Origin: Parvibium lacunae
Lineage (GTDB): Bacteria; Pseudomonadota; Gammaproteobacteria; Burkholderiales; Burkholderiaceae_D
NCBI RefSeq assembly: GCF_003335215.1
Contig: NZ_QPGB01000002.1
Span: forward strand, 1-64,000
Direction: 5' to 3'
DNA length: 64,000 nucleotides
Both the position numbers and the translations under genes were made by a program. Position 1 is the stretch's first letter. Each line of letters opens with the position of its first letter. Positions 8,951-18,771 of the stretch are shown piece by piece. The notes under the pieces were generated by a model, which saw only the letters and a list, made by a program, of their open reading frames with translations, did no database searches and was not told where the DNA came from.

Positions 8951-10048
8951 ATGATGAAAAATTTATTTCAGCTATACAAAGCCTATTTTGCTAACGTGGT
9001 TGCATATTTGGCAGTGACCCTCCTATACGGTGCCCCTGCAATCGCACAAATAAACTGGCAATCGTCAGCCATGCAAGACTACGGCAAGGGTTTTGAAAAT
9101 CTCAGGCAAGCACTCAGTGACGATAGCCGTATCCGAGGCGTTGTAGTCATTCATAATGAGCAACTACAATTTGAATACTACCGGCAAGAACTAAATCAGC
9201 ACACTTTGCATGATGCAGCTTCCGTAACAAAAAGCGTCTTATCCAGCCTAATCGGGATTACCACCGAGACGCATCATTTGAACCTGCAAGCTGGGATCAG
9301 GGCTTCCATGGAACAATACCCAACGCTCCAAGTATCCCCTGACATGTCCGCACCCACAGAATTACAACTGTGGCATTTACTGACTTTAAGCACAGGCTAC
9401 GCAGCACAAGTACGTGATCGTTCGGGTGATTATTTTGCCTTTAAGCGAACGATCCAGAAAGGCGCTGCTCTACAGGAAGCATGGCAACGCCCTCGTTTAT
9501 TTCAGCCTGGCCAAGGTTTCGTGTATAACAATATAGAACCTCATCTGCTTTCGATACTGTTGACGCAGCTCACACAACAAACGGCCCGCGAATTCGCTGC
9601 TAAACGTCTATTTCTGCCCCTGCAAATTTCGCAATATGAATGGCCCTCGGCGGGAATAGATACGATTGGCTCGACTGACCTAAAACTCACCACTCGCGAC
9701 ATGGCCAAATTAGGCCAACTGTGGCTACAAGACGGTTTCTGGGAAGGCCAGGCAATTATCCCGAAACAATACTTGCAGCAAGCCACGCAAGCTTATCAGC
9801 CGGTTCCTTCATCTGGCATATTGGGAAAGTTAGGTTATGGTTATCTGTTCTGGATTGTCTTATCCGATGCCACCACACCAGCGGCTTTTTTTGCATCTGG
9901 TCATGGCGGGCAATTAATTTATGTTGTACCCGGCAAAAAACTCGTTGTGGCCATTAACGCTGAATCCACGGATGCCCAACACGCTACCGGCGCAGTACAA
10001 ACAGCCCGCATATTGAAACAACACTTATTACCTATTTTTGAAAACTAA
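8951..10048 (+). CDS. Secreted serine hydrolase, beta-lactamase/PBP class C fold
   Basis: A 365-residue exported protein of the PF00144 family (class C beta-lactamases, DD-peptidases and esterases). A signal peptide is visible (hydrophobic VVAYLAVTLLYGAPAIA, probable cut after AIA near residue 32). The nucleophile motif SVTK is at 91-94, a YNN motif (YxN equivalent) near 193, and HGG, replacing the KTG/HxG box, near 318. This set fits an esterase or peptidoglycan-acting hydrolase. Whether it touches beta-lactams cannot be told from sequence. It has its own promoter and ribosome-binding site and ends in a strong terminator, so it is a single-gene unit. The start could also be the second ATG, at 8954. 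Confidence 0.85.
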   Translation: MMKNLFQLYKAYFANVVAYLAVTLLYGAPAIAQINWQSSAMQDYGKGFENLRQALSDDSRIRGVVVIHNEQLQFEYYRQELNQHTLHDAASVTKSVLSSLIGITTETHHLNLQAGIRASMEQYPTLQVSPDMSAPTELQLWHLLTLSTGYAAQVRDRSGDYFAFKRTIQKGAALQEAWQRPRLFQPGQGFVYNNIEPHLLSILLTQLTQQTAREFAAKRLFLPLQISQYEWPSAGIDTIGSTDLKLTTRDMAKLGQLWLQDGFWEGQAIIPKQYLQQATQAYQPVPSSGILGKLGYGYLFWIVLSDATTPAAFFASGHGGQLIYVVPGKKLVVAINAESTDAQHATGAVQTARILKQHLLPIFEN

Positions 10049-10055
10049 CCCGACA

Positions 10056-10084
10056 AAAAAGCCACGCAATCCGCGTGGCTTTTT
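10056..10084. terminator. Rho-independent terminator, usable from both sides
   Basis: AAAAAGCCACGC and its complement flank a 5-nt loop, with A and T runs on the two sides. It lies between the convergent serine hydrolase and aspA genes. Confidence 0.9.
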
Positions 10085-10103
10085 GCTTCCAAACTAACTC
10101 AAA

Positions 10104-11516
10104 TTATTTCTTCAACTTCACCGGCTGGGTCAACACCGCAGGCTGCAAAATCTCATCCAATTGCGCTTGCGTGAGCAAGCCTAATTCCAGCACTAAGTCA
10201 CCGACACTGCGGCCTGTCTCTACAGCAGTACGTGCCACTTTGGTCGCGTTTTTGTAGCCGATATAGGGATTGAGTGCCGTCGCCAAACCAGCGGATTGCT
10301 GCACACGCTGCAAGAGCAGTTCACGATTGGCAGTAATACCTTGTACGCACTGCTGGCGCAGGGTGTGGCAGCCATTGGTGAGATGGCGAATGCTCTTGAC
10401 CAAGCTCCAGAAAATAATTGGTTCAAACGCATTCAACTGCAACTGCCCACCTTCTGCCGCCATCGTCACAGCGATATCATTGCCGACCACTTCAAAGGCG
10501 ATTTGGTTCACGACTTCAGGGATCACGGGATTGACCTTGCCGGGCATGATGCTGGAACCAGCTTGCTTAGCAGGCAGGTTAATTTCACCTAAACCAGCTT
10601 GTGGGCCGCTAGAAAGCAAGCGTAAATCGTTACAGACCTTGGAGAGCTTGACCGCCACACGCTTGAGTACGCCTGAAAGCTGCACATAGGCGCCGGTATC
10701 TTGGGTGGCTTCAATCATGTTGTCGGCCTTGATCATGTGCAGGCCGGTAATTTCGCTGAGGTATTGCGTGGCAAGGCCCGCGTATTCAGGATCGGTGTTA
10801 ATCCCCGTCCCAATCGCGGTGGCCCCGAGGTTGATTTCGCGCATCAGGGCTTGCGCTTCGCGCACCCGTTGTTCGTCTTCCGCCAACATCACGGCGTAGG
10901 TGCTGAACTCTTGCCCGAGGGTCATGGGCACCGCATCTTGTAATTGGGTACGGCCCATTTTGAGCACATCGGCAAACTCTTTGGCCTTAGCATCGTATGC
11001 CTGACGCAGTTGAGCCATGGCCACCAAGAGTTGGTCGATCAAATACACCAAACCCAGACGAATTGCGGTGGGGTAAACATCATTGGTGCTTTGCGATTGG
11101 TTCACATCATCATTCGGATGCAGGTGTTCGTACTGACCTTTGCCAAAACCCAAAATTTCGAGGGCACGATTGGCAATGACTTCGTTAGCATTCATATTGG
11201 TGGAAGTCCCCGCCCCACCTTGAATCACATCGACTACAAATTGTTCATGTAGCTTGCCGGCAATGATGTCATCACAAGCTTTGAGAATCACTGCCGCTTT
11301 TTCGGTTTGCAGCAAACCCAATGTTTGGTTTGCTCGGGCTGCGGCTTTTTTCACTTGGCACAGTGCTACAACCAGTTCTTTAATGGAGCCAATCTGAATC
11401 CCTGAAATGGGAAAATTTTCAACCGCACGCAGGGTATGTACGCCCCAATAGGCTGCTGCCGGAATCTCGCGATCGCCTAACAAATCACTCTCAATCCGAA
11501 TAGTTTGTGCTGACAT
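10104..11516 (-). CDS. aspA: Aspartate ammonia-lyase
   Basis: Reversible deamination of L-aspartate to fumarate and ammonia, feeding the TCA cycle. The chain has 470 residues from the ATG at 11516, which is preceded by AAGGAG. A frame extension to 11630 has no family support and was dropped. Superfamily signature GSSIMPGKVNP near residue 320 carries the mobile catalytic loop. The phrases GGAGTSTNMNANEVIANRA and HPNDDVNQSQSTNDVYPTA are the substrate-binding stretches of aspartase rather than fumarase C. The neighbouring divergent gene is a sodium/solute symporter. A shared function in C4-dicarboxylate or amino-acid use is plausible but unproved. Confidence 0.97.
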   Translation of the reverse strand: MSAQTIRIESDLLGDREIPAAAYWGVHTLRAVENFPISGIQIGSIKELVVALCQVKKAAARANQTLGLLQTEKAAVILKACDDIIAGKLHEQFVVDVIQGGAGTSTNMNANEVIANRALEILGFGKGQYEHLHPNDDVNQSQSTNDVYPTAIRLGLVYLIDQLLVAMAQLRQAYDAKAKEFADVLKMGRTQLQDAVPMTLGQEFSTYAVMLAEDEQRVREAQALMREINLGATAIGTGINTDPEYAGLATQYLSEITGLHMIKADNMIEATQDTGAYVQLSGVLKRVAVKLSKVCNDLRLLSSGPQAGLGEINLPAKQAGSSIMPGKVNPVIPEVVNQIAFEVVGNDIAVTMAAEGGQLQLNAFEPIIFWSLVKSIRHLTNGCHTLRQQCVQGITANRELLLQRVQQSAGLATALNPYIGYKNATKVARTAVETGRSVGDLVLELGLLTQAQLDEILQPAVLTQPVKLKK

Positions 11517-11621
11517 CTGCGGCTCCTTGAATGGGGGAAAGTAAAGTCTGCACTGTAATGAGTGTGGTAAGCATGAGCCAATACTCTTTACACATAGCCA
11601 GGGCTGGCGCAGAGTACGGCA

Positions 11622-13682
11622 ATGCGCCACCCCCCTGCGGCACTGGTCCGCAATTATCTTCTTCTTGTGTTGGGTTTACTGATTTTTTTGGCAAGCACAG
11701 CTTGGCTCGAAAATCAGGGGATCTCCGCTGCCTGGCTGGGCTATCTCTTTCTGTTCGCCACCATTGCGCTGTACGCCATCATCGGCTTGTTTTGTCGTAC
11801 CAGTCAAATTGACGAATACTATGTTGCAGGTAGGCGGATTCCTGCTGTTTTCAATGGCATGGCGACTGCGGCAGATTGGATCAGTGCCGCATCCTTCATT
11901 GGTCTGGTCGGCACGCTCTATGTCACGGGCTATGATGGCTTGGCTTATGTTCTGGGTTGGACGGGCGGCTATGTCTTAGTCGCCCTGCTGATCGCCCCTT
12001 ATCTACGTGAGCTAGGGGGATTTACAGTTCCTGAATTTTTAGGCCGCCGTTTTGCCAGTCGCACCGTGCGCTTCGCTGCAGTCCTCGCTGTTCTGCTTTG
12101 CTCCTTCATTTACCTCGTAGCGCAAATTCAAGGAATTGGTTTGATTACCCAGCGCTTTGTTGGGGTGGAGTTTACTGTCGGCGTCTTTTTGGGCTTAGCG
12201 GGTGTCCTGGTTTGCTCATTTTTAGGGGGCATGCGGGCAATTACCTGGACCCAGGTCGCGCAATACCTCATTTTACTGATTGCTTTTGTTTTGCCAACGG
12301 CCTGGGTAGCATGGCAACAAACGGCGAGCCTGTCGCCGCTGACCGTCTTGCAGCGCTCGCTGGCAACCATTGCAACACAAGAAAGTCGTTTAAGGGATGA
12401 CCCGGCAGAGCAGCAAGTCCAGCAAGCATTGCGCAAGCAAGCTGCCAATTACCAAGCAAAGATCGATCAATTACCGGTAAGTTACAACCTTGAAAAACAG
12501 GCACTTGAAATGCAGATCATGCATCTGCGTCAAGATCATGCCTCGCTGCGTGAAATCAAGGCGGCAGAAAAGCAATTAAGCCAGTTTCCCGTTTCACCGG
12601 AGGAAGCCAACCGACGCTGGCAAGAAGCGCGGGATCAATATCTAAAACGGGCCGAGCCACCGGGAGACTACGCCCAACCCTATACCCACAGCAGCAACCT
12701 GGCGCAGGCTTCGACGCAGCATTACGTCAGCGCTGAGGCGGCACGTCAGCAAAACCGATTAAATTTTATCGCCCTGCTGTTTTGCTTAATGCTGGGCACA
12801 GCAAGTATGCCCCATATCCTGACGCGCTATCTCACCACGCCCACCGTTGCCAGTGCCCGGCAATCGGTGGCTTGGACCTTATTTTTTATTTTGCTGCTTT
12901 ACCTTGCTACGCCAATCTTAGCTGCGCTGGTTAAAGCTGCCGTGATGACGGATCTCGTTGGTAGCTCACTGAAAGCGTTGCCAACTTGGCTAACCAGCCT
13001 CAAAAAGCTTGATGTGAATTTCGCCCATTTCACCGATTGGAATCACGATGGTATCTTGCAATATGCAGAGCTAAGCTTACATCCCGATATTGTCATGCTC
13101 GCCTTGCCCAGCATGTTTGGTCTGCCATCTGTCATTGCAGGGCTCATTGCTGCGGGGGCGCTTGCGGCTGCCCTTTCTACCGCTGATGGGCTGTTACTCA
13201 CGCTCGCCAACACCATGTCGCACGATGTTTACTTTGCTCGCTTACACCCTCAGGCCAGCACTCAACGACGGGTCACGATTGCCAAAATCACCTTACTAGT
13301 AGTGGCCCTGCTCGCCGCTTATGTCACCTCGTTAAAGCCTGGGAATATTTTGAGCGTCGTCGGCGCTGCGTTTTCACTCGCGGCATCAAGCTTATTCCCA
13401 GCCTTGATCATGGCCGTCTTTTTCCCACATTACAGCCCACGGAGTATCTTTTGGGGTATGTTAACGGGAACCGCATTATGTCTGTTTTATATGTTTGCGC
13501 ATTATCCACTATCGGCTAATTTACTGGGTTGGCAAATGGGTAAATGGGCAGGCATTGAACCGGTTGCTGCCGCCGTATTCGGCGTCCCAGCCGGTTTCAT
13601 CACGATCGCCTGTGTGGAGGTCTTCTACCGGTTCAAACGCAGCTTTAAACCAAAAAAAGCCTCATCACGAACGGCAAAATAA
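11622..13682 (+). CDS. Sodium/solute symporter, VC_2705-like, with soluble insert
   Basis: A 686-residue inner-membrane transporter of the SSS family (ActP/PutP relatives), best matching the VC_2705 subfamily. The start of the fold is clear: EYYVAGRRIPAVFNGMATAADWISAASFIG, with TM segments before and after. Between TM helices near residues 228 and 378 lies a charged, largely helical insert of about 150 residues, rich in Gln/Glu/Lys and likely coiled coil. Near residues 472-483 the loop DWNHDGILQYAE matches an EF-hand calcium loop at positions 1, 3, 5, 6 and 12. The C-terminal half has the usual LPSVIAGLIAAGALAAALSTADG motif. The substrate is probably a short-chain carboxylate such as acetate, suggested by family and by acs nearby. 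The ribosome-binding site is weak. Confidence 0.88.
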   Translation: MRHPPAALVRNYLLLVLGLLIFLASTAWLENQGISAAWLGYLFLFATIALYAIIGLFCRTSQIDEYYVAGRRIPAVFNGMATAADWISAASFIGLVGTLYVTGYDGLAYVLGWTGGYVLVALLIAPYLRELGGFTVPEFLGRRFASRTVRFAAVLAVLLCSFIYLVAQIQGIGLITQRFVGVEFTVGVFLGLAGVLVCSFLGGMRAITWTQVAQYLILLIAFVLPTAWVAWQQTASLSPLTVLQRSLATIATQESRLRDDPAEQQVQQALRKQAANYQAKIDQLPVSYNLEKQALEMQIMHLRQDHASLREIKAAEKQLSQFPVSPEEANRRWQEARDQYLKRAEPPGDYAQPYTHSSNLAQASTQHYVSAEAARQQNRLNFIALLFCLMLGTASMPHILTRYLTTPTVASARQSVAWTLFFILLLYLATPILAALVKAAVMTDLVGSSLKALPTWLTSLKKLDVNFAHFTDWNHDGILQYAELSLHPDIVMLALPSMFGLPSVIAGLIAAGALAAALSTADGLLLTLANTMSHDVYFARLHPQASTQRRVTIAKITLLVVALLAAYVTSLKPGNILSVVGAAFSLAASSLFPALIMAVFFPHYSPRSIFWGMLTGTALCLFYMFAHYPLSANLLGWQMGKWAGIEPVAAAVFGVPAGFITIACVEVFYRFKRSFKPKKASSRTAK

Positions 13683-13710
13683 AAAAGCCAAGTTATTCAC
13701 TTGGCTTTTT
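13682..13710. terminator. Rho-independent terminator, usable from both sides
   Basis: AAAAAGCCAAGT and its complement surround a 5-nt loop, with A and T runs on either side. It sits between the convergent symporter and glutamate dehydrogenase genes, starting at the symporter stop codon. Confidence 0.9.
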
Positions 13711-13738
13711 AACTTGGAACAACCTTAGTGGATGTCAC

Positions 13739-16700
13739 TTAGGCAATAGCGCGTAGCTCCCGTAAGGCGACAGACAACATCGCGAGATCACAGTGGTCGG
13801 AGACTTGCAGATCACGCAGCAAACGTTGCGCGCTATGCAAGGTACGTTGACCAGCCTGACGCCATTGAATCAATGCCGCAGCCAAGTCGCTGGTATCACT
13901 GGCCTGCTGCGCTAACTGGAGTGTCAAATTGCGCTGTTGCAGGGCTAAATCATCGCGCAGCGCCGCCCGTGCCAGCGTTTGCCAGTGCGTATCAGTTGGC
14001 AATGCGGCAATCTGTTGACGCACCCAGTCGAGTTCCAACTCAGCCCCCACTGCATGATAAAAACGGGCAGCGGTCTGAACGGGAAGCTGATGCTCCGTTG
14101 CCAACTCGACAATATCCAACAATGCCGCACCGGTTTCCAGTACCGCGACAGCGTCAGCCAAGCCGGCTGGCACTCGCTGGGCGATAAGATCATCAACAAT
14201 ACGCTGTATTGGCTGACGGCCGCTTTCGGTCATGCATGCCAACGCCTGCTCCAACAACTCAGCCACATGAGGACGCAGGCGAGCAATATTACTGCCCAAC
14301 TGTGCCAGCAACTCAGGCTGCTGGGCACTGCGACGCATCAGCCAGACAACCGCTTTTTGAACAAAACGGGAAATCTGAATCAGCATATCACCTTGCGCTT
14401 TGTCACTCACTTGGTTGTCTAAGCCATCAATTTGCGCCCACAATTGCTCAAGGCCAAAGAGCTCTTTGGTCAGGATATAGGCTCGGACAATCGGGCCAGG
14501 GGCCGCGCCGGTTTCTTCCTGAGCACGATGGACAAACGTTGCACCAACGCGGTTCAGCATGGTGTTAGTGATGCAAGTGGCAATGATTTCGCGCTTCAAC
14601 GGGTGTTTTGTCGCCGCATCAGCGAACCCTGTTTGGATGGGTTTGGGGAAATATTGCAGCAAAGTCGGCTGGAAGAACGCATCATCCGGGATATCGCTGG
14701 CAATCAAATCATCAAACAATTGCATCTTGGCATAGGCTAGCAACACCGCATTCTCTGGCGTTGAGAGGCCAAGGCGAGCTTTGCGTCGTTCCAATAACTG
14801 TTCATCAGTCGGTAAATACTCAATACGACGCTTCAAGCGACCGCTGGCTTCTAGCGCATGCATTAGACGAGTTTGGCCTTCGAGTAACTGCAGGCCACGG
14901 CGCGTGGTCACCGATAAGCACTGTGTTTGATAGTAATTATCTTCTAACACTAACAAGCCGACTTCTTCAGTCATGTTCGCCAGCAGTTCATTGCGCTGCT
15001 TGAGCGTCATATCCCCTGCCGCAACCAATCCATTCAGAAGAATTTTGATATTGACCTCATGGTCCGAACAGTCAACCCCTGCGGAGTTATCAATCGCATC
15101 GGTACAGAGCTTGACGCCGTGCATCGCGGCTTCGATTCGCCCAAGCTGGGTGCAGCCTAAGTTACCGCCTTCCCCCACAACTTTACAACGTAAGTCAGCC
15201 CCATTGACACGAATCGCATCATTGGCGCGATCACCAACCTGTTGATGTGTTTCTGTACTGGCCTTGACATACGTGCCAATGCCGCCGTTATAGAGCAGAT
15301 CAACAGGCGCTTTCAGAATCGCCATTTTCAATTCATTCGGGGTCAGGCTATCTGCATCAATCCCCAATACCGCCTTGACTTCAGGCGATAGAGGAATCGT
15401 CTTGGCCGAGAGCGGATAAATCCCACCGCCTGCGGAAATCAAAGCACGGTTGTAATCTTCCCAAGAAGACCGAGGCAAGGCAAAAATGCGCTCACGCTCC
15501 TCAAAACTGCGTGCCGCATCCGGATTCGGATCAAGGAAAACATGACGATGGTCAAACGCAGCTAACAAGCGAATATGCCGCGATAGCAACATCCCGTTAC
15601 CGAACACATCGCCGCTCATATCGCCGACGCCGACTACCGTAAAGTCCTGCGTTTGGGTATCACGACCCATTTCACGGAAATGCCGCTTCACGGACTCCCA
15701 GGCGCCGCGTGCGGTAATCCCCATTTTCTTGTGGTCGTAGCCATTACCACCGCCTGATGCAAAGGCGTCCCCCAGCCAGAAGCCATATTCTTCAGAAACG
15801 CTGTTTGCAATGTCGGAAAAGGTTGCAGTACCTTTGTCTGCCGCCACCACCAGATAGGGATCATCAGGATCATGGCGAACGACTTGAGCAGGTGGCACAA
15901 GCTGACCGGTAACCAAGTTATCCGTGAGATCAAGCAAACCACGCAAGAAAGTTTTATAGCATTCAATGCCCTCACGCTGATAGGCTTCGCGGTCACTCAT
16001 TGGGGGCGCTTTCTTAAGGACAAAGCCGCCTTTGGAACCAACGGGGACAATCACCGTATTTTTGACCATTTGCGCTTTGACCAGACCAAGAATCTCGGTG
16101 CGGAAATCTTCGCGACGATCTGACCAACGCAAGCCGCCCCGCGCTACTTTACCGCCACGCAAGTGAACCCCTTCGACCCGCGCTGAATAGACAAAAATTT
16201 CAAACATGGGCCGTGGTTCCGGCATGTTCGGAATTTTAGAAGGGTCGAACTTGAATGAAATGTAGGCCTTATGCTCTCCCTGTGCGGTAAGTTGATAGTA
16301 GTTGGTCCGCAGTGTCGCCAAAATCGTTTCCAGGTACTGGCGGACGATCCGATCCTGATCAAGGTTGGCGACTGCCTCAAAATCACTACGTAGCTGGTTG
16401 ACGATGACATTGGCCAGCTCATCACGCTGCGCCACACTCAATTCATTAAGCTCAAAGCGCGTGACAAATAGCGCCACCAATTGACGGGCAATGTGTGGAT
16501 AAGCGGCCAGGGTATTCGCGATGTAACTCGCGCTGTACGTTAACCCCAACTGCTTGAAGTAAGCGGCATAAGCGCGCAACAAGACGATCTGACGCCACTC
16601 CAAACCAGCAGCCAGCACGAGTGAATTAAAATCATCGTTTTCAACAGCACCGGCCCACGCTTGCTCAAACAGCCCTTCAAAAAGCGCCTTCACCGCTGGA

Positions 16701-18595
16701 AGGTCATGGTCTAATTTGTCGCTGACATGCTGCAGGGTATCGGGCCGCACTTGCAAACCAATATCATGCAACCAGACTGGCTCGGCGCCCTCGGGCGTAA
16801 TGGCGTAGGGACGTTCATCCAACACGCGCACCCCCATGCGCTCCAGCATCGGCAAACTATCAGAGAGTGCTAACGGCCCACCACGATGACAGACTTTGAA
16901 ACGCAACATGCCGGGCAAAGCACCAAGCGGGCGATAGAGGTTGATGGCAAGCGGGGCGTTATCGCTAAGGGCATCAAACAGCGCAATATCTGCAACCGCA
17001 CCAATGGCTGGATACTCTTCACGGTAACCGGCTGGAAATGCCATTGCATAGGCACGGTAACGGGCATTGCCCTCTGCCTCACCATAACGCTCAACCAGCG
17101 CTTCTTGGAGATCATCGACCCAACGCCGGACTGCCTGGATCAGGCGCGCCTCGACTGCACGAACATCAATTTGCTCAGTGGCGGTGTTTTCGGGGCGCGT
17201 GCGAACCACCATGTGAATCCGCGCCAGCATGGACTCCGAGAGATGCGGTGTGAACTCGACGGCATAGCCTTGAAAAGCCTCAAGCAGAATACTTTGAATG
17301 CGCTGGCGCAACTCCGTGTTGTATTTTTCACGGGGAACAAAGAGTAAACAGGAATAGAAGCGGTTGAATGGATCACGCCGGACAAACAAGCGAGTGCGCT
17401 GGCGCTCTTGCAAACGCAAAATACCGGTTGCAGTCGCAAACAACTCATCCGTGGTGCTCTGGAACAACTCGTCCCGTGGGAACGTATCCAAAATCGCTTC
17501 CAACGATTTAGCCAAGTGACTGCGCGGCAAAAAACCAGCTGTTTGCATGACTTGTGATACTTTGCGGCGAATAAGCGGAATTTCTTCTGGATGCTCGGTA
17601 TACACCGTGGACGTGTAAAGACCAATAATCCGCGCTTCACCGATCACTTTACCCTGCGCATCAAACCGTTTCACCCCAACATAATCTAAGTAGCCGGGAC
17701 GGTGAACCGTCGCCCGCGTGTTCGCGGTTGTCAAGAAAATGCATTCTGGCGCTTGAATGATTGCTTCAGAATAAGCGGGAGCTTCAGCCAGGGAGGGTTC
17801 ACTATTTCGCTCATCACGCAAAATCCCGAGACCTGTTTTAGCAACAATCTGTAGATAATTCTTGCCCCCTTGCTGCACCAAGTCATACTCGCGATAGCCC
17901 AGAAGGGTAAAGTGGTCTTCCAGCAACCACTGAATGAAAGCCTGACTCTCGGCGATTTCTTCCTGACCGTAATTGGCCCCAGCGCAAGCGGCAGCGGCGG
18001 CCCGCACTTTGTCGCACATGGTTGCCCAGTCTTCAACAGCACAGCGGACATCGCTCAGCACATCAATGAGTGCCTGTTGCAGGCGCTCGCGCTCGGCTTC
18101 GGCAGCAATTTGGTCTAACTCAATATGTATGTAGGACTCAAGGTGCGATCCTGCGACATCGCTATCGCGTGGCAAAATGTGTTGCAGGCGTCCCTGGTCA
18201 TCGCGTTGAACGCGAATCTGCGGGTGAATAATCAAATGCAAGGCATAGCCACTGCGGTTGATTTCCATGGAGACCGAATCAACCAGAAACGGCATGTCGT
18301 CATTGACAATCTCAACGACCGTATGTGTCGATTCCCAGCCATGCTCATCCGCATTAGGTTGATAAACACGGGCTTTCACCTCACCCGGTTTACGCTGCTG
18401 CGCTAGCTGCAGATGAGATAATGCGGTGCCATACAAATCAGCGATTTTGCGAGACTGCAGCTCTTCACTGTCAACATTCTGGAAATAGTGCTCTAGAAAA
18501 GGATTAGCAAGTGCCTGCGTGGCATCATTCAGCCGACCCGCCGCATATGTTTTAAGCTCGCGAATCAGTGTTTGCTTGAGATTTTGTTCAGTCAT
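13739..18595 (-). CDS. gdhB: NAD-specific glutamate dehydrogenase, large (about 180 kDa) type
   Basis: Catabolic oxidation of L-glutamate to 2-oxoglutarate and ammonia with NAD. At 1618 residues it has the length of the L_180/Bac_GDH class. The first ~700 residues hold the ACT-like regulatory modules typical of this class. The catalytic core follows, with GGLRWSDRREDFRTEILGLV and VKNTVIVPVGSKGGFVLKK (about 815-855) and the dinucleotide-binding stretch VVGVGDMSGDVFGNGMLLS near 985. A long C-terminal helical region ends the chain. No frameshift or truncation is seen. It is transcribed alone, away from folA across a 176-bp gap. The gene symbol follows common usage for this class. Confidence 0.96.
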   Translation of the reverse strand: MTEQNLKQTLIRELKTYAAGRLNDATQALANPFLEHYFQNVDSEELQSRKIADLYGTALSHLQLAQQRKPGEVKARVYQPNADEHGWESTHTVVEIVNDDMPFLVDSVSMEINRSGYALHLIIHPQIRVQRDDQGRLQHILPRDSDVAGSHLESYIHIELDQIAAEAERERLQQALIDVLSDVRCAVEDWATMCDKVRAAAAACAGANYGQEEIAESQAFIQWLLEDHFTLLGYREYDLVQQGGKNYLQIVAKTGLGILRDERNSEPSLAEAPAYSEAIIQAPECIFLTTANTRATVHRPGYLDYVGVKRFDAQGKVIGEARIIGLYTSTVYTEHPEEIPLIRRKVSQVMQTAGFLPRSHLAKSLEAILDTFPRDELFQSTTDELFATATGILRLQERQRTRLFVRRDPFNRFYSCLLFVPREKYNTELRQRIQSILLEAFQGYAVEFTPHLSESMLARIHMVVRTRPENTATEQIDVRAVEARLIQAVRRWVDDLQEALVERYGEAEGNARYRAYAMAFPAGYREEYPAIGAVADIALFDALSDNAPLAINLYRPLGALPGMLRFKVCHRGGPLALSDSLPMLERMGVRVLDERPYAITPEGAEPVWLHDIGLQVRPDTLQHVSDKLDHDLPAVKALFEGLFEQAWAGAVENDDFNSLVLAAGLEWRQIVLLRAYAAYFKQLGLTYSASYIANTLAAYPHIARQLVALFVTRFELNELSVAQRDELANVIVNQLRSDFEAVANLDQDRIVRQYLETILATLRTNYYQLTAQGEHKAYISFKFDPSKIPNMPEPRPMFEIFVYSARVEGVHLRGGKVARGGLRWSDRREDFRTEILGLVKAQMVKNTVIVPVGSKGGFVLKKAPPMSDREAYQREGIECYKTFLRGLLDLTDNLVTGQLVPPAQVVRHDPDDPYLVVAADKGTATFSDIANSVSEEYGFWLGDAFASGGGNGYDHKKMGITARGAWESVKRHFREMGRDTQTQDFTVVGVGDMSGDVFGNGMLLSRHIRLLAAFDHRHVFLDPNPDAARSFEERERIFALPRSSWEDYNRALISAGGGIYPLSAKTIPLSPEVKAVLGIDADSLTPNELKMAILKAPVDLLYNGGIGTYVKASTETHQQVGDRANDAIRVNGADLRCKVVGEGGNLGCTQLGRIEAAMHGVKLCTDAIDNSAGVDCSDHEVNIKILLNGLVAAGDMTLKQRNELLANMTEEVGLLVLEDNYYQTQCLSVTTRRGLQLLEGQTRLMHALEASGRLKRRIEYLPTDEQLLERRKARLGLSTPENAVLLAYAKMQLFDDLIASDIPDDAFFQPTLLQYFPKPIQTGFADAATKHPLKREIIATCITNTMLNRVGATFVHRAQEETGAAPGPIVRAYILTKELFGLEQLWAQIDGLDNQVSDKAQGDMLIQISRFVQKAVVWLMRRSAQQPELLAQLGSNIARLRPHVAELLEQALACMTESGRQPIQRIVDDLIAQRVPAGLADAVAVLETGAALLDIVELATEHQLPVQTAARFYHAVGAELELDWVRQQIAALPTDTHWQTLARAALRDDLALQQRNLTLQLAQQASDTSDLAAALIQWRQAGQRTLHSAQRLLRDLQVSDHCDLAMLSVALRELRAIA

Positions 18596-18721
18596 GACTG
18601 GCTAACCATGTAAAGGGGGTTAAACTGCAAAAAGAAGTGCGAGTAGCTTACAGAAATGCCTCTGGACTGTCTTATCGGCCATTTTCCCCAACCGATTAAG
18701 CATGATCTAATGCATTATCCG

Positions 18722-18727
18722 TATAAT
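18722..18727 (+). promoter_or_regulatory. Probable -10 element for folA, inside an inverted repeat
   Basis: A perfect TATAAT lies 45 bp before the folA ATG, but no good -35 box stands 16-18 bp upstream. GCATGAT (18700-18706) and ATCATGC (18726-18732) form a 7-bp inverted repeat with a 19-bp gap that overlaps this element, a possible operator in the gdh/folA divergent region. Confidence 0.4.
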
Positions 18728-18771
18728 CATGCTCTATTTTATGCATCGTCGTCTTATTTGATTACCTTGTT

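Noticed and set aside
11517-11630. N-terminal extension of aspA
   Set aside because: AAGGAG stands before the ATG at 11516, the family starts there, and the extension overlaps the divergent symporter start.
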